NCBI GenBank assembly: GCA_964249755.1
Contig: CAXUDB010000005.1
Span: 1 to 64,000, forward strand
DNA from: Ilyomonas sp964249755
GTDB lineage: Bacteria; Bacteroidota; Bacteroidia; Chitinophagales; Chitinophagaceae
DNA: 64,000 nucleotides
Reading direction: 5' to 3'
A program made the position numbers and the translations under genes. This document shows positions 42,966-51,945 of the stretch, in pieces. A model generated the notes under the pieces. It was not told the origin of the DNA, did not search any database, and saw nothing but the letters and a program-made list of their open reading frames with translations. Every line of letters starts with the position of its first letter. Positions within the stretch are counted from its first letter, which is position 1.

Positions 42966-45749
42966 ATGAAAGATTTTTCATACATCACCAATTCGCATCC
43001 GGCTTTCATCGAAAATATGTACAACGATTATGTTGTCAATCCCGACAGCGTAGAGCCGGACATGAAGAAGTTTTTTGAAGGCTTCGACTTTGCCATTTCC
43101 TCTGCCAAAAACGGCAGTGGAAGCGCCAACGGAAACGGGCAGGTAAACGGGAATGGCGCTGCTGTTGCCACGAAGGAAGCTTCGGCTGCCACCGATAACT
43201 GGCGACAGGAAATTAAAGTCTATCGCCTCATTTTAGGCTATCGCAATAAAGGTCATCTGCTTGCTAAGACCAATCCCATCCGCGAGCGCAAAGACAGAGG
43301 CGCGAATCTCGATCTGGGCTTCTTTGGTTTGAGCGAAGAAGACCTGGATAAAACGTTTGGAGCCGGAGAAATCATTGGCTTAGGCAACACAACGCTGCGC
43401 ACCATCTTACAATACCTGCAAAAAGCGTATGCATCGCATGTGGGCATCGAATTTAAGTACCTCAGCGACCAGAAAAAGATAGACTGGCTCACCAACGAGA
43501 TGGAGCGAAATTTCACCAAAGAAATTCCTTTAGACAAGAAGAAACGCATCCTGCAAAAATTGAACGAAGGCGTCATCTTCGAAAAGTTTTTACACACCAA
43601 ATATGTCGGTCAAAAGCGCTTCTCGCTCGAAGGCGGCGAAACTACCATCCCGGCATTGGATACCATTATCAGTGTTGCGGCGGATAACAATGTGCAGGAA
43701 GTAGTCATCGGCATGGCGCACCGCGGACGGTTGAATGTGCTTGCCAACACGCTCGGCAAAACGTACGAGCAGATCTTCAGCGAATTTGAAGGCACAGCAA
43801 GGATGGACCAAACTATGGGTAGCGGCGACGTAAAATATCATCTGGGTTTTGGTTCTGAAATCACGACGGCAAACGAGAAAAAAATCCACGTAAAGCTGAT
43901 GCCAAATCCCTCGCATCTCGAAGCGGTTGACCCTGTGGTGGAAGGCTTTGCGAGGGCGAAAGCTGATTTGCTGTATGAACATAATTACAAAGCCATTCTC
44001 CCTATTTTAATTCATGGCGATGCATCTATTGCCGGGCAGGGCATTGTATATGAAGTATTGCAGATGAGTGGTCTCGACGGCTATGAAACCGGCGGCACCA
44101 TTCACTTTGTTATTAACAACCAGATTGGCTTTACGACTGATTTTGATGATGCCCGCAGTTCTAACTATTGCACTTCCGTTGCAGCCATGGTGCAGGCGCC
44201 GGTAATGCACGTAAACGGCGACGATTCTGAAGCCGTGGTAAAATGCGCCGACATTGCCACACGCTATCGCCAAGCCTTCAACGAAGACATTTTTATAGAC
44301 ATGGTTTGCTATCGCCGTCATGGTCACAACGAAGGCGACGATCCAAAATACACGCAGCCACATTTATATGAGCTGATTGAAAAACATCCCAACCCGCGCG
44401 AGGTGTATATCGCTTATTTAAAGGAACATGGCGAAGCCGATGCACAGGATTTGGCGAAGCAAATGGAGCAACAATTCTGGAGCGATTTGCAGGAACGGTT
44501 AGATGAAATCAAGCAGCATCCGTTGCCTTATAAATTTCAACAGCCGGAAAAATGGTGGCTCAACCTGCGTAAAGCAACAGCGGCTGATTTTGATAAATCA
44601 CCGGACACAGCGATAACTGAAGAGAGGTTCAAAATGTTGTTTGACGGCATTATGAAACTGCCTGAAAACTTTAAACCACTTCGCAAAGTAGAGAAGCTGT
44701 TGCAGGATAAAATCAAGTTGTTTGAGAGTGAGCAAAAAGCCGATTGGGCAACGGGCGAATTGCTGGCGTATGCATCGTTGCTTACACAGGGAATTGATGT
44801 ACGCATGAGTGGTCAGGATGTAAAGCGCGGCACGTTCAGCCATCGTCATGCCGTACTGCGCGATGAGGTAACGGATGCTTATTATAATCGCCTGGACCAT
44901 CTTGCGGACGGACAAAAAAAGTTTTCGATTTATAACTCATTCCTGAGTGAATATGGTGTGCTGGGTTTTGAATATGGCTATGCATTGGCAAACCCAAATG
45001 CACTTGTTTTGTGGGAGGCGCAGTTCGGCGATTTTGCCAACGGCGCACAAACCATGATTGACCAATTCATCTCGGCAGGAGAACAGAAGTGGAGCCGCAT
45101 GAATGGATTGACTCTACTGTTGCCGCATGGCTACGAAGGACAGGGACCGGAACATAGCAGTGCACGTTTGGAGCGTTTTCTGCAAATGTGTGCTGAGTTG
45201 AACATGGTTATCACCAATGTAACTACGGCAGCTAACTTCTTCCATTTGTTAAGAAGACAAACGGCATGGTCGTTCCGTAAGCCGCTGATTAATTTTTCGC
45301 CGAAGGCATATCTGCGCTATCCCGGAAGTTACAGCCACATCAGTGAATTTACTTCCGGCGGATTTAAGGAAGTGATGGATGATGCATTTGTTAATGATGC
45401 GGCTGCCGTCACCAAAGTATTGTTCTGTAGCGGTAAGCTTTATTTTGAAATGGCAGAAAAACAAACAAAAGAAAACCGGAAAGATATTGCCATCGTTCGC
45501 GTTGAACAATTGTACCCATTGCCGGAAAAACAGTTGCAGCAGTTGTATAAAAAATACAGCAAAGCCGTTTGGTTCTGGGTTCAGGAAGAGCCGCTGAACA
45601 TGGGTGCTGCTACATTTTTGCAAATGAACCTAAAGAGTATTAATTACGGTGTTATCAGCCGCAACGCCAGTGCCGCAACGGCTTCAGGTTACTCTAAAGT
45701 TCATGCGAGTGAGCAGGCGGAAATTATCAATACGGCGTTTAGCATTTAG
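42966..45749 (+). CDS. sucA: 2-oxoglutarate dehydrogenase E1 component
   Basis: 927 aa thiamine-diphosphate enzyme of the TCA cycle that decarboxylates 2-oxoglutarate. The N-terminal segment (HPAFIENMYNDYVVNPDSVE) is the usual E1o start. A Gly/Asn/Ala-rich linker lies at about 49-72. The TPP-binding and active-site blocks include VVIGMAHRGRLNVLAN, GDASIAGQGIVYE, FVINNQIGFTT, the HVNGDDSEAVV magnesium site and the CYRRHGHNEGDDP loop. The C-terminal transketolase-like half has LLPHGYEGQGPEHSSARLE. The E2 gene follows 169 bp downstream. Confidence 0.96.
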   Translation: MKDFSYITNSHPAFIENMYNDYVVNPDSVEPDMKKFFEGFDFAISSAKNGSGSANGNGQVNGNGAAVATKEASAATDNWRQEIKVYRLILGYRNKGHLLAKTNPIRERKDRGANLDLGFFGLSEEDLDKTFGAGEIIGLGNTTLRTILQYLQKAYASHVGIEFKYLSDQKKIDWLTNEMERNFTKEIPLDKKKRILQKLNEGVIFEKFLHTKYVGQKRFSLEGGETTIPALDTIISVAADNNVQEVVIGMAHRGRLNVLANTLGKTYEQIFSEFEGTARMDQTMGSGDVKYHLGFGSEITTANEKKIHVKLMPNPSHLEAVDPVVEGFARAKADLLYEHNYKAILPILIHGDASIAGQGIVYEVLQMSGLDGYETGGTIHFVINNQIGFTTDFDDARSSNYCTSVAAMVQAPVMHVNGDDSEAVVKCADIATRYRQAFNEDIFIDMVCYRRHGHNEGDDPKYTQPHLYELIEKHPNPREVYIAYLKEHGEADAQDLAKQMEQQFWSDLQERLDEIKQHPLPYKFQQPEKWWLNLRKATAADFDKSPDTAITEERFKMLFDGIMKLPENFKPLRKVEKLLQDKIKLFESEQKADWATGELLAYASLLTQGIDVRMSGQDVKRGTFSHRHAVLRDEVTDAYYNRLDHLADGQKKFSIYNSFLSEYGVLGFEYGYALANPNALVLWEAQFGDFANGAQTMIDQFISAGEQKWSRMNGLTLLLPHGYEGQGPEHSSARLERFLQMCAELNMVITNVTTAANFFHLLRRQTAWSFRKPLINFSPKAYLRYPGSYSHISEFTSGGFKEVMDDAFVNDAAAVTKVLFCSGKLYFEMAEKQTKENRKDIAIVRVEQLYPLPEKQLQQLYKKYSKAVWFWVQEEPLNMGAATFLQMNLKSINYGVISRNASAATASGYSKVHASEQAEIINTAFSI

Positions 45750-45754
45750 TTTAT

Positions 45755-45786
45755 TAGCCTGTCAGGTTCCCGAACCTGACAGGCTA
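45755..45786. repeat. Perfect REP-like palindrome between sucA and sucB
   Basis: Fifteen bases on each side (TAGCCTGTCAGGTTC and its complement) around loop CC, directly after the sucA stop. No T-run follows on the plus strand. It may be a dispersed palindromic repeat or an mRNA-stabilising hairpin. Confidence 0.6.
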
Positions 45787-45844
45787 TCTTATCATGATGG
45801 TTGGACAAGTATGAATTGTTCAACCATTTCTTTAAAATTCCTAT

Positions 45845-45852
45845 TAGCTTTG
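45845..45852 (+). promoter_or_regulatory. Candidate -7 box (TAGCTTTG) for sucB
   Basis: Exact TAnnTTTG match 66 bp before the sucB ATG. Together with the palindrome after sucA it suggests that E2 can be transcribed separately. Confidence 0.4.
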
Positions 45853-45918
45853 CGAGCCTCTTTTACGTGCTGACAATGCACCTTGCCAAAAGAGAAACAA
45901 GTCTTAATAACATCTGAC

Positions 45919-47547
45919 ATGATTGACATAAAAGTTCCTGCCGTAGGCGAATCCATCAACGAAGTAACACTGCTGAAATGGGTGAAAAAAGATGGTGACT
46001 ATGTGAACCGGGACGAAGTGATTGCTGAACTGGAAAGCGAGAAAGCAACGTTTGAAGTAAACGCTGAACAAGCCGGCATTTTAAAGACGGCTGCTAACGA
46101 AGGTGATACCTTAACCATCGGCGCCTTGCTGGCCAGCATTAATGAAAATAGCGGCGCCAATGGAGCACCGGCAGAACAACCAAAACCGGAGCCTGTTGTA
46201 TCACAGCAGCCGCAAACCATTGCTGCGTCTGCACAGCCTGAGCCCCAACCTGCAGCCACCTCTTCACCAGAGCCGCAACCGGTTGCGGCAGGTAAAGGAA
46301 CCATTGAAATGAAAGTGCCAACGGTGGGTGAGTCTATTAACGAAGTAACGTTACTGAAATGGATAAAGAAAGACGGCGCTTTTATAAAGCGTGATGAAGT
46401 GATTGCCGAGCTGGAAAGTGAAAAAGCAACGTTTGAACTGAACGCGGAAGAAGGGGGACAATTAAAGACCAGCGCACAGGAAGGTGACGTGTTGAAGATA
46501 GGCGATGTAGTTGCGACGATTAACACCGATGTAGCTTCGCCGGTAGAGGCAAAAGCGGCTGAGCAACCAGTTGCAAAACCGGAATCCTCAATCACAGTTC
46601 AGGCACCTGCACAAGCTAAACCGGCAAACGAAGCGCCGGTTGCGAAAGTTTCGAATGATGTAAAAGCCACGCCATTGGCTTCGGCGATGATTGCAGATAA
46701 AGGTGTCAATCCTTCTTCCATTACACCCTCTGGCAGCAATGGAAGGATATTGCGGCATGATGTGCTGGAAGCCTTGCAGAACCCGGGCAAGACGGCGTTT
46801 AACAGTCAGCTATTGAGCAGTCGCAACGAGCGGAAAGAGAAGATGAGCAACCTGCGCAAAACTATCAGTCGCAGACTCGTCGAATCGAAGAACACTACGG
46901 CGATGCTCACTACGTTTAACGAAGTGGACATGACGCGCATTATGGACATCCGAAAGGTGTACAAAGACAAATTTAAAGAATCGCACGGCGTGAATCTTGG
47001 CTTCATGAGCTTCTTTGCCAAAGCCTGTGCGATTGCTTTAAGCGAATGGCCGGCTGTAAATGCGTATATAGACAGCGAATCTATTATCTATCATGACTAT
47101 GCCGACATTAGCATCGCCGTAAGTACACCTCGCGGCTTAACCGTTCCGGTAATGCGTAATGTGGAAAGCATGAGCATGGCGGACATCGAAAAGAAAGTAA
47201 TTGAACTGGCCGGCAAAGCCCGCGATGGTAAATTAACGATGGAAGAACTAACGGGCGGAACCTTTACCATTACAAATGGTGGTGTGTTTGGCAGCTTAAT
47301 GAGCACGCCGATCATCAACCTTCCGCAGAGCGCGATATTGGGCATGCATAAAATACAGGAGCGCCCGATGGCGATTAATGGGCAAGTGGTGATTAAACCG
47401 ATGATGTATGTAGCCTTGAGCTATGATCATCGCATTATTGATGGTAGAGAAAGCGTAAGCTTCCTGGTGAGAGTGAAAGAATTACTGGAAAATCCGGAGT
47501 TGTTACTGTTTGGTAAAGACCCGGTGAAAACTTTATTAGAATTGTAG
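45919..47547 (+). CDS. sucB: Dihydrolipoyl succinyltransferase (E2) with two lipoyl domains
   Basis: 542 aa from ATG 45919 (a TTG at 45883 is less likely). Two lipoyl domains lie in tandem: about 2-77 with lipoyl K42, and about 129-203 with K169, both in ELESEKATFE. Pro/Gln/Ala-rich linkers separate the parts. The E3-binding peripheral domain is about 247-290 (ATPLASAMIADKGVNPSSI). The catalytic domain ends with SYDHRIIDGRE, the HxxxDG active site. It transfers succinyl groups to CoA in the 2-oxoglutarate dehydrogenase complex. E. coli SucB has one lipoyl domain, so the duplication is notable. Confidence 0.94.
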   Translation: MIDIKVPAVGESINEVTLLKWVKKDGDYVNRDEVIAELESEKATFEVNAEQAGILKTAANEGDTLTIGALLASINENSGANGAPAEQPKPEPVVSQQPQTIAASAQPEPQPAATSSPEPQPVAAGKGTIEMKVPTVGESINEVTLLKWIKKDGAFIKRDEVIAELESEKATFELNAEEGGQLKTSAQEGDVLKIGDVVATINTDVASPVEAKAAEQPVAKPESSITVQAPAQAKPANEAPVAKVSNDVKATPLASAMIADKGVNPSSITPSGSNGRILRHDVLEALQNPGKTAFNSQLLSSRNERKEKMSNLRKTISRRLVESKNTTAMLTTFNEVDMTRIMDIRKVYKDKFKESHGVNLGFMSFFAKACAIALSEWPAVNAYIDSESIIYHDYADISIAVSTPRGLTVPVMRNVESMSMADIEKKVIELAGKARDGKLTMEELTGGTFTITNGGVFGSLMSTPIINLPQSAILGMHKIQERPMAINGQVVIKPMMYVALSYDHRIIDGRESVSFLVRVKELLENPELLLFGKDPVKTLLEL

Positions 47548-47565
47548 CTCTTTCAATTTATCAAT

Positions 47566-47596
47566 AAAAGCTGTTGCAATTGTCAACAGCTTTTTT
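47566..47596 (+). terminator. Terminator of sucB
   Basis: AAAAGCTGTTG pairs with CAACAGCTTTT around a 7-nt loop, followed by TT, 18 bp after the stop. Confidence 0.85.
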
Positions 47597-47616
47597 GTTT
47601 GGATAAGTATGTTTTT

Positions 47617-47831
47617 CGTCATTCCGCAATTGCCTTCAACATTGTTTATCATACATCACTTTTACGAAGGCTTTGTGCGGAATCTGATGATTGAATCAAA
47701 GTGTTATTAGAATAAAGCAAAGCTATTTCTAACATAGCACAATCTTACATTATAGAGAGCAGATTCTGCACAAAGCCGCCGCAATCATCAAACAAATTCA
47801 AGACCCGACCGGCGGCAATTGCGGAATGACG
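47617..47831. repeat. 215-bp nested inverted-repeat (MITE-like) element
   Basis: Terminal arms of 18 bp are perfect inverse complements: CGTCATTCCGCAATTGCC (47617-47634) and its complement at 47814-47831. Inside, GGCTTTGTGCGGAATCT (47669-47685) matches the inverse of 47761-47777 with one mismatch, and TGATGATTG (47685-47693) is the inverse of CAATCATCA (47782-47790). No coding capacity. An ATG at 47826 lies in its right arm. Confidence 0.7.
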
Positions 47832-47879
47832 GATGCGCCTTTTCATCATGATAAACATATCAACTATCTGAAAGCATTC

Positions 47880-49049
47880 ATGGCAAATTATTTCAACCGA
47901 TATTTCTCAATCGCTTTAGAATTAATTGCTGCCTATGATGGCAAACAACCGCTGAACTTTTACCTGAAAAAATACTTTTCACTACATAAAAAATACGGCT
48001 CGAAAGACCGGAAATGGATAACGCATTTTTGCTATTGCTATTACCGGTTAGGCTTTGCGCTAAAGGAAATGAATGATGATGAACGTTTGCGGGTAGCTAT
48101 TTTTTTATGCAGCGATAAAAGAGGTGACTGGCTTTCTTTATACAACGAAAACTGGCAACAGTCATACCATGAAGAGTTAGCTGAACGCATCTTGTTTATT
48201 CAGACCTTGTATCCGTTTACAGTTGAAACTATTTTCTTTAACAATGATAAGTTGAGTAACGAGATAGCTGATATTGCTTTCAATCAATCTCACTTGTTAC
48301 AACCTGATTTATTTATCAGAATGCGACCTGGCAAATCAACGATAGTAATAGATACATTACGCAAGCAAAACATCTCTTTCAAACAAATAAAGGAAGACTG
48401 TTTAGCGTTAGATAATTCAACTAAAATTGACGCTCTTATTCATTTAAATAAAGATGCTGTTGTGCAGGATTATTCATCTCAGCAGATTGCTTCTTTGTTT
48501 CCTTTGATGAGCTTACCCAAACAGCCAACAATTTGGGATTGCTGTGCAGCCAGCGGAGGAAAATCAATACTCGCCTACGATTCGTTTTCGCCTATAAAAC
48601 TTACCGTTTCCGACATCAGAGAATCCATCCTTCATAATCTGAAAAGACGTTTTCAGGATGCCGGCATTCAGCAATACCATTCTTTTGTGGCAGACGTTTC
48701 ATCGCCTCAGTTTTTATCAAAACAACAATACGATTGGGTTATCTGCGACGCGCCTTGCAGCGGCTCCGGCACCTGGGGCCGTACACCTGAACAGCTCTGT
48801 TTTTTCACAGAACAAAAATTATTGCATTATGCGCAACTGCAAAAAAAAGTAGCTCTGAACGCTGCCAAAGCGGTGAAGCAAAACGGTTATTTTTTATACA
48901 TCACCTGTTCTGTATTTATGCAGGAAAATGAAGAAGTAGTAAAACATATACAGGCAGTCAGCCAACTAACATTAGTAAAGGCTGAAGTAATAAAAGGCTA
49001 TGATATAAAAGCCGATACCATGTTCGCCGCGTTGTTCGTCAACTCATAA
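47880..49049 (+). CDS. RsmB/NOL1/NOP2/Sun-type RNA m5C methyltransferase
   Basis: 389 aa from ATG 47880. The frame opens from 47826, but that codon is inside the inverted-repeat element, and relatives begin close to NYFNRYFSIALELI. SAM-binding motif WDCCAASGGKS, motif IV with the PCSG Cys (CDAPCSGSGTWGR) and motif VI TCS (YITCSVF) are those of Fmu/RsmB-like 5-methylcytosine methyltransferases. The likely target is 16S rRNA, but tRNA cannot be excluded. It converges with a lipoprotein gene, with only 3 bp between the stops. Confidence 0.88.
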   Translation: MANYFNRYFSIALELIAAYDGKQPLNFYLKKYFSLHKKYGSKDRKWITHFCYCYYRLGFALKEMNDDERLRVAIFLCSDKRGDWLSLYNENWQQSYHEELAERILFIQTLYPFTVETIFFNNDKLSNEIADIAFNQSHLLQPDLFIRMRPGKSTIVIDTLRKQNISFKQIKEDCLALDNSTKIDALIHLNKDAVVQDYSSQQIASLFPLMSLPKQPTIWDCCAASGGKSILAYDSFSPIKLTVSDIRESILHNLKRRFQDAGIQQYHSFVADVSSPQFLSKQQYDWVICDAPCSGSGTWGRTPEQLCFFTEQKLLHYAQLQKKVALNAAKAVKQNGYFLYITCSVFMQENEEVVKHIQAVSQLTLVKAEVIKGYDIKADTMFAALFVNS

Positions 49050-49052
49050 ACA

Positions 49053-49799
49053 TCAGTTGTGTTCAATCAGGTTCAGGCGAATGCCATAACTGCCATCTTC
49101 ATAATGCGCCGGCGGCGGGTCGGTTTGCCAAACCCAATGCAGAAAATCTTTATAAACCAAACCCACACCTTTTGCATACACTTCCACCGAGTAATCGCGT
49201 TGCTGAAAAATGGTTGGATCAAATCCGCCCGGGTGACTTTCAAAATCTTGCTGCAACACGGTTACCGTACTATCCAGCGTTCCTGCAAGTACAGTATAAG
49301 GTGCATCAATACTCTGGTAAGTATAATCCCAGTTGTTGAGGTACTGAATATCAGAAGAGATAGACCGCGTATCTAAATAAGCATTGCCTTTCCATGAATG
49401 CCCTTCTACCACAGGCTCCGTAAGCGAAAGAAAACGGTAGTTATGATCGTCCACGGTTTCGATGGAGGTAGTGGTGGGCGTAACGTAATAAGTGGATTTG
49501 TATTGCCAGGGACTTTGCTGCAACGTATCGGTAACATAGCGGTACACTGTATAAGACAGGCGGCCATCGTTATCTGTAAAGGTGCCGGCAACACTGTCTT
49601 TCGCCAGATAGCTTTTTACTTTGGCAACACTGCCGAAGGAGACATACAAGGTGGAATCAAGATGATACAGAAAATGCTTGCCCGGCTGTAGAGGATAATA
49701 ACTTTGCAGGGAAGAAAGCGGTAATGTTTCTGATTGCTTTTTACAGCTGAACAACACACCTGCCAACATCACAACCACAAAGGCTTTCAAAAGCTGCAT
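49053..49799 (-). CDS. Lipoprotein of unknown function
   Basis: 248 aa. The signal peptide ends with lipobox LFSC (Cys19). The mature protein starts near YYPLQPGKHFLYHLDST and has alternating beta-type segments with many aromatic residues, and WxxxP-type features near the end (FLHWVWQTDPPP). This pattern is frequent among Bacteroidota lipoproteins of unknown role. Its stop is 3 bp from that of the RsmB-like gene with no terminator in between. Confidence 0.7.
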   Translation of the reverse strand: MQLLKAFVVVMLAGVLFSCKKQSETLPLSSLQSYYPLQPGKHFLYHLDSTLYVSFGSVAKVKSYLAKDSVAGTFTDNDGRLSYTVYRYVTDTLQQSPWQYKSTYYVTPTTTSIETVDDHNYRFLSLTEPVVEGHSWKGNAYLDTRSISSDIQYLNNWDYTYQSIDAPYTVLAGTLDSTVTVLQQDFESHPGGFDPTIFQQRDYSVEVYAKGVGLVYKDFLHWVWQTDPPPAHYEDGSYGIRLNLIEHN

Positions 49800-49853
49800 A
49801 AGTTAGTTTGCAAGCAATAACGAAGAAGAAAAGAAATTATGATGGAAGCCAAC

Positions 49854-49887
49854 AAAAAGGAGATAACCCAATAGCCATCTCCTTTTT
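49854..49887 (-). terminator. Terminator of the small DUF5679-like gene
   Basis: AAAAAGGAGA pairs with TCTCCTTTTT around a 14-nt loop. Symmetric A/T runs let it work on both strands. Confidence 0.8.
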
Positions 49888-49894
49888 GTAAAAA

Positions 49895-50101
49895 CTAAAA
49901 TCCTTTTTTGGCAACACCGTCTTCAATAGCTTGCAAAGCTTTGGCTTCGCTAAGAATGGCAGCCATTTTATTGCCTTTGCCATCATTACCATTGGCAATG
50001 TAACCGCCTTTGGCTGTCTTGGTAATGACAGCTTCTTCCATCGGTACATTTTTTTCTTTTGTTTTAAGACAATAAGCCTTAATCATTTTTGATTTGTCCA
50101 T
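49895..50101 (-). CDS. Small conserved protein resembling DUF5679
   Basis: 68 aa, basic, cytoplasmic. The segment YCLKTKEKNVPMEEAVITKT followed by AKGGYIANGNDGKGNKM resembles DUF5679 proteins, which usually have two Cys pairs. Here only one Cys remains, so zinc binding is unlikely. Function unknown. It is divergent from the ferritin-like pair and has its own terminator. An overlapping minus-strand frame (49837-50049) is a shadow. Confidence 0.6.
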   Translation of the reverse strand: MDKSKMIKAYCLKTKEKNVPMEEAVITKTAKGGYIANGNDGKGNKMAAILSEAKALQAIEDGVAKKGF

Positions 50102-50154
50102 AGTATCTGTTGTTTGAGGTCAGTAAAAAAACAAGTTTTTTCTTTTGTAAACTG

Positions 50155-50168
50155 ATTGACAGGTCAAT
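50155..50168. promoter_or_regulatory. Short palindrome in the divergent ferritin-like promoter region
   Basis: ATTGAC-AG-GTCAAT, six paired bases on each side, in the 231-bp region between divergent genes. A possible operator; the match is short. Confidence 0.25.
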
Positions 50169-50332
50169 AATCGCACTTTTTTTTATAATGATGAAAAAAA
50201 ATGATGGCTCGCTTATTGGGTGCTTTGTACTCGATAATATCAAATACGCGATAAGCAAACCGTTTTATAAATCTTTCTCGTAGCTGAACAGAACAAGTCA
50301 ACAAACAATTTCACTATTTAAAAACCGATTGA

Positions 50333-51043
50333 ATGGAAAAAACAAAAGTTTCCGTGTTGAAGGAAGACGTGTCTTCCAACGGAATGCACCGAAGAAAATT
50401 TTTAGGTATCATGGGAGGCACTGCCTCTGTGGTGGCTGTTGCCGCAGCGTGTAACAATGACGATGACAACACCCCGTATGATGGTGGTGTGGTGGAAGCC
50501 GATGGTACTGTGAACTTGGGCAGAGGCGATGTGGGCATCCTAAACTATGCGTATGCCTTAGAGCAGTTAGAAGCTGCCTTTTATACCAAAGTAGTTACCG
50601 ATTCTACTTCTGTATTTAGTGCCGATGAGCTGACTATGTTTACTGCCATCAGAGACCATGAAATCGCGCATCGCGAGTTTTTTAAAAATGTATTAAGCAC
50701 AAAAGCAATTCCCCCTTTGGTAGTCAATTTCAGCGCGATCAATTTTGCCGATCGCACAAGTGTGTTAGGTACAGCGCAGGCTTTTGAAGATCTGGGTGTG
50801 TCAGCTTACAACGGCGCTGGTCCGCTTATCGTAAGCGCTGATTATCTTTTACTGGCTGGGAAAATTGTATCGGTAGAAGCCCGTCATGCAGGGTTGATAA
50901 GAGACCTTGTAGTAGCTAATACCTTCTCTGATACAGCCGATGCTATGGGCTTGGATATTGCGAAGTCAACTACCGAAGTGCTGACAACCGCACAGGCTTA
51001 TTTAACCACAAAAGTTACGGGTAAAGACTTACCAACGAGCTAA
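50333..51043 (+). CDS. Exported ferritin-like domain protein (Tat, probable lipoprotein)
   Basis: 236 aa. The twin-arginine segment RRKFLG (20-25) and the hydrophobic stretch ending AAAC (Cys40) suggest a Tat-exported lipoprotein. The mature part is a four-helix Ferritin_2-type domain with metal-ligand candidates in ALEQLEAAFY, IRDHEIAHREFF, AQAFEDLGVSAY and VEARHAGLIRD. Members are related to dessication-associated Pcc13-62 proteins; the role is unknown. The second family member starts 31 bp downstream. Confidence 0.8.
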   Translation: MEKTKVSVLKEDVSSNGMHRRKFLGIMGGTASVVAVAAACNNDDDNTPYDGGVVEADGTVNLGRGDVGILNYAYALEQLEAAFYTKVVTDSTSVFSADELTMFTAIRDHEIAHREFFKNVLSTKAIPPLVVNFSAINFADRTSVLGTAQAFEDLGVSAYNGAGPLIVSADYLLLAGKIVSVEARHAGLIRDLVVANTFSDTADAMGLDIAKSTTEVLTTAQAYLTTKVTGKDLPTS

Positions 51044-51074
51044 TCATTTTATTACTGTTTTAAACTTTAGAACA

Positions 51075-51890
51075 ATGAATCTCTATCATATCGTTAACGA
51101 AATAGAAAAAATGGACCCCGAAGCCTGTGAGCGCCTCGATACGCGCCGCAATTCGTTAAAAGCTTTTTCGGGTCTTGGAAAGAAATTAGCCTTAACGGCA
51201 TTACCACTGGCATTAGGTGGTATGTTTAAAAAGGCCTATGGGCAAACCTCAGGCACCACTACCGGCATCATAGATGTCTTAAATTTTGCTTTATCAGTAG
51301 AATACCTAGAATCAAGCTTTTTTTCAGATGGCTTGAACACTACCGGTTTAATTACCGACACCTCGCAGAGAGACGCTATTAGCAAGATAGCTTTGCACGA
51401 AACGCAACACGTTGCCTTTCTTACCAACACTATTACAACGTTAGGCGGAACACCGGTTGCCAAGAAGCCATCTTACGATTATACAGCAGGTGGTGCTTTT
51501 CCAACGGCACTTACTGACATCAATACTTTTCTTGCCATTGGTCAAACGTTTGAAGACACAGGCGTGAGAGCTTATAAAGGTCAGGCAGGCAATGTCATAT
51601 CTAATAATGATGTATTGCTGGGCGCATTAAAAATCCATTCTATGGAAGCCCGTCACGCTTCTCATCTTCGCCGCATGCGGGGCATGATGTCGTGGATTAC
51701 CGGCAACACGCCTTCTGTACCGGGAAAAACTGATGCCAGCTATGCAGGCGAGGACCTTACGGTGCAGGCAACCATCAACATCGTTGGCATCAATGGTATG
51801 GCAATCAGTACCAATGCAGCTACCGAAGCGTTTGATGAAGCGCTTACCAAAGAACAGGTATTAGCTATTGTGGCGCCTTTTGGTGTTTAA
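51075..51890 (+). CDS. Exported ferritin-like domain protein
   Basis: 271 aa. An N-terminal stretch with RRNSLKAFSGLG (24-35) followed by LALTALPLALGG looks like a Tat signal cleaved near YGQ. The same four-helix metal-site pattern as the upstream gene is present: VEYLESSFF, LHETQHVAFL, GQTFEDTGVRAY and MEARHASHLRRM. The two proteins are paralogues and probably co-operate or form a mixed complex outside the cytoplasm (inference). A terminator follows. Confidence 0.8.
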   Translation: MNLYHIVNEIEKMDPEACERLDTRRNSLKAFSGLGKKLALTALPLALGGMFKKAYGQTSGTTTGIIDVLNFALSVEYLESSFFSDGLNTTGLITDTSQRDAISKIALHETQHVAFLTNTITTLGGTPVAKKPSYDYTAGGAFPTALTDINTFLAIGQTFEDTGVRAYKGQAGNVISNNDVLLGALKIHSMEARHASHLRRMRGMMSWITGNTPSVPGKTDASYAGEDLTVQATINIVGINGMAISTNAATEAFDEALTKEQVLAIVAPFGV

Positions 51891-51913
51891 CTTTTAGTTT
51901 ATATAAATGAATA

Positions 51914-51945
51914 CAAAAAATGCGCCCCAAGGGTGCATTTTTTTT
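51914..51945 (+). terminator. Terminator of the ferritin-like operon
   Basis: AAAAAATGCGCCC pairs with GGGTGCATTTTTT (one G-U pair) around a short loop, followed by further T residues. Confidence 0.8.
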
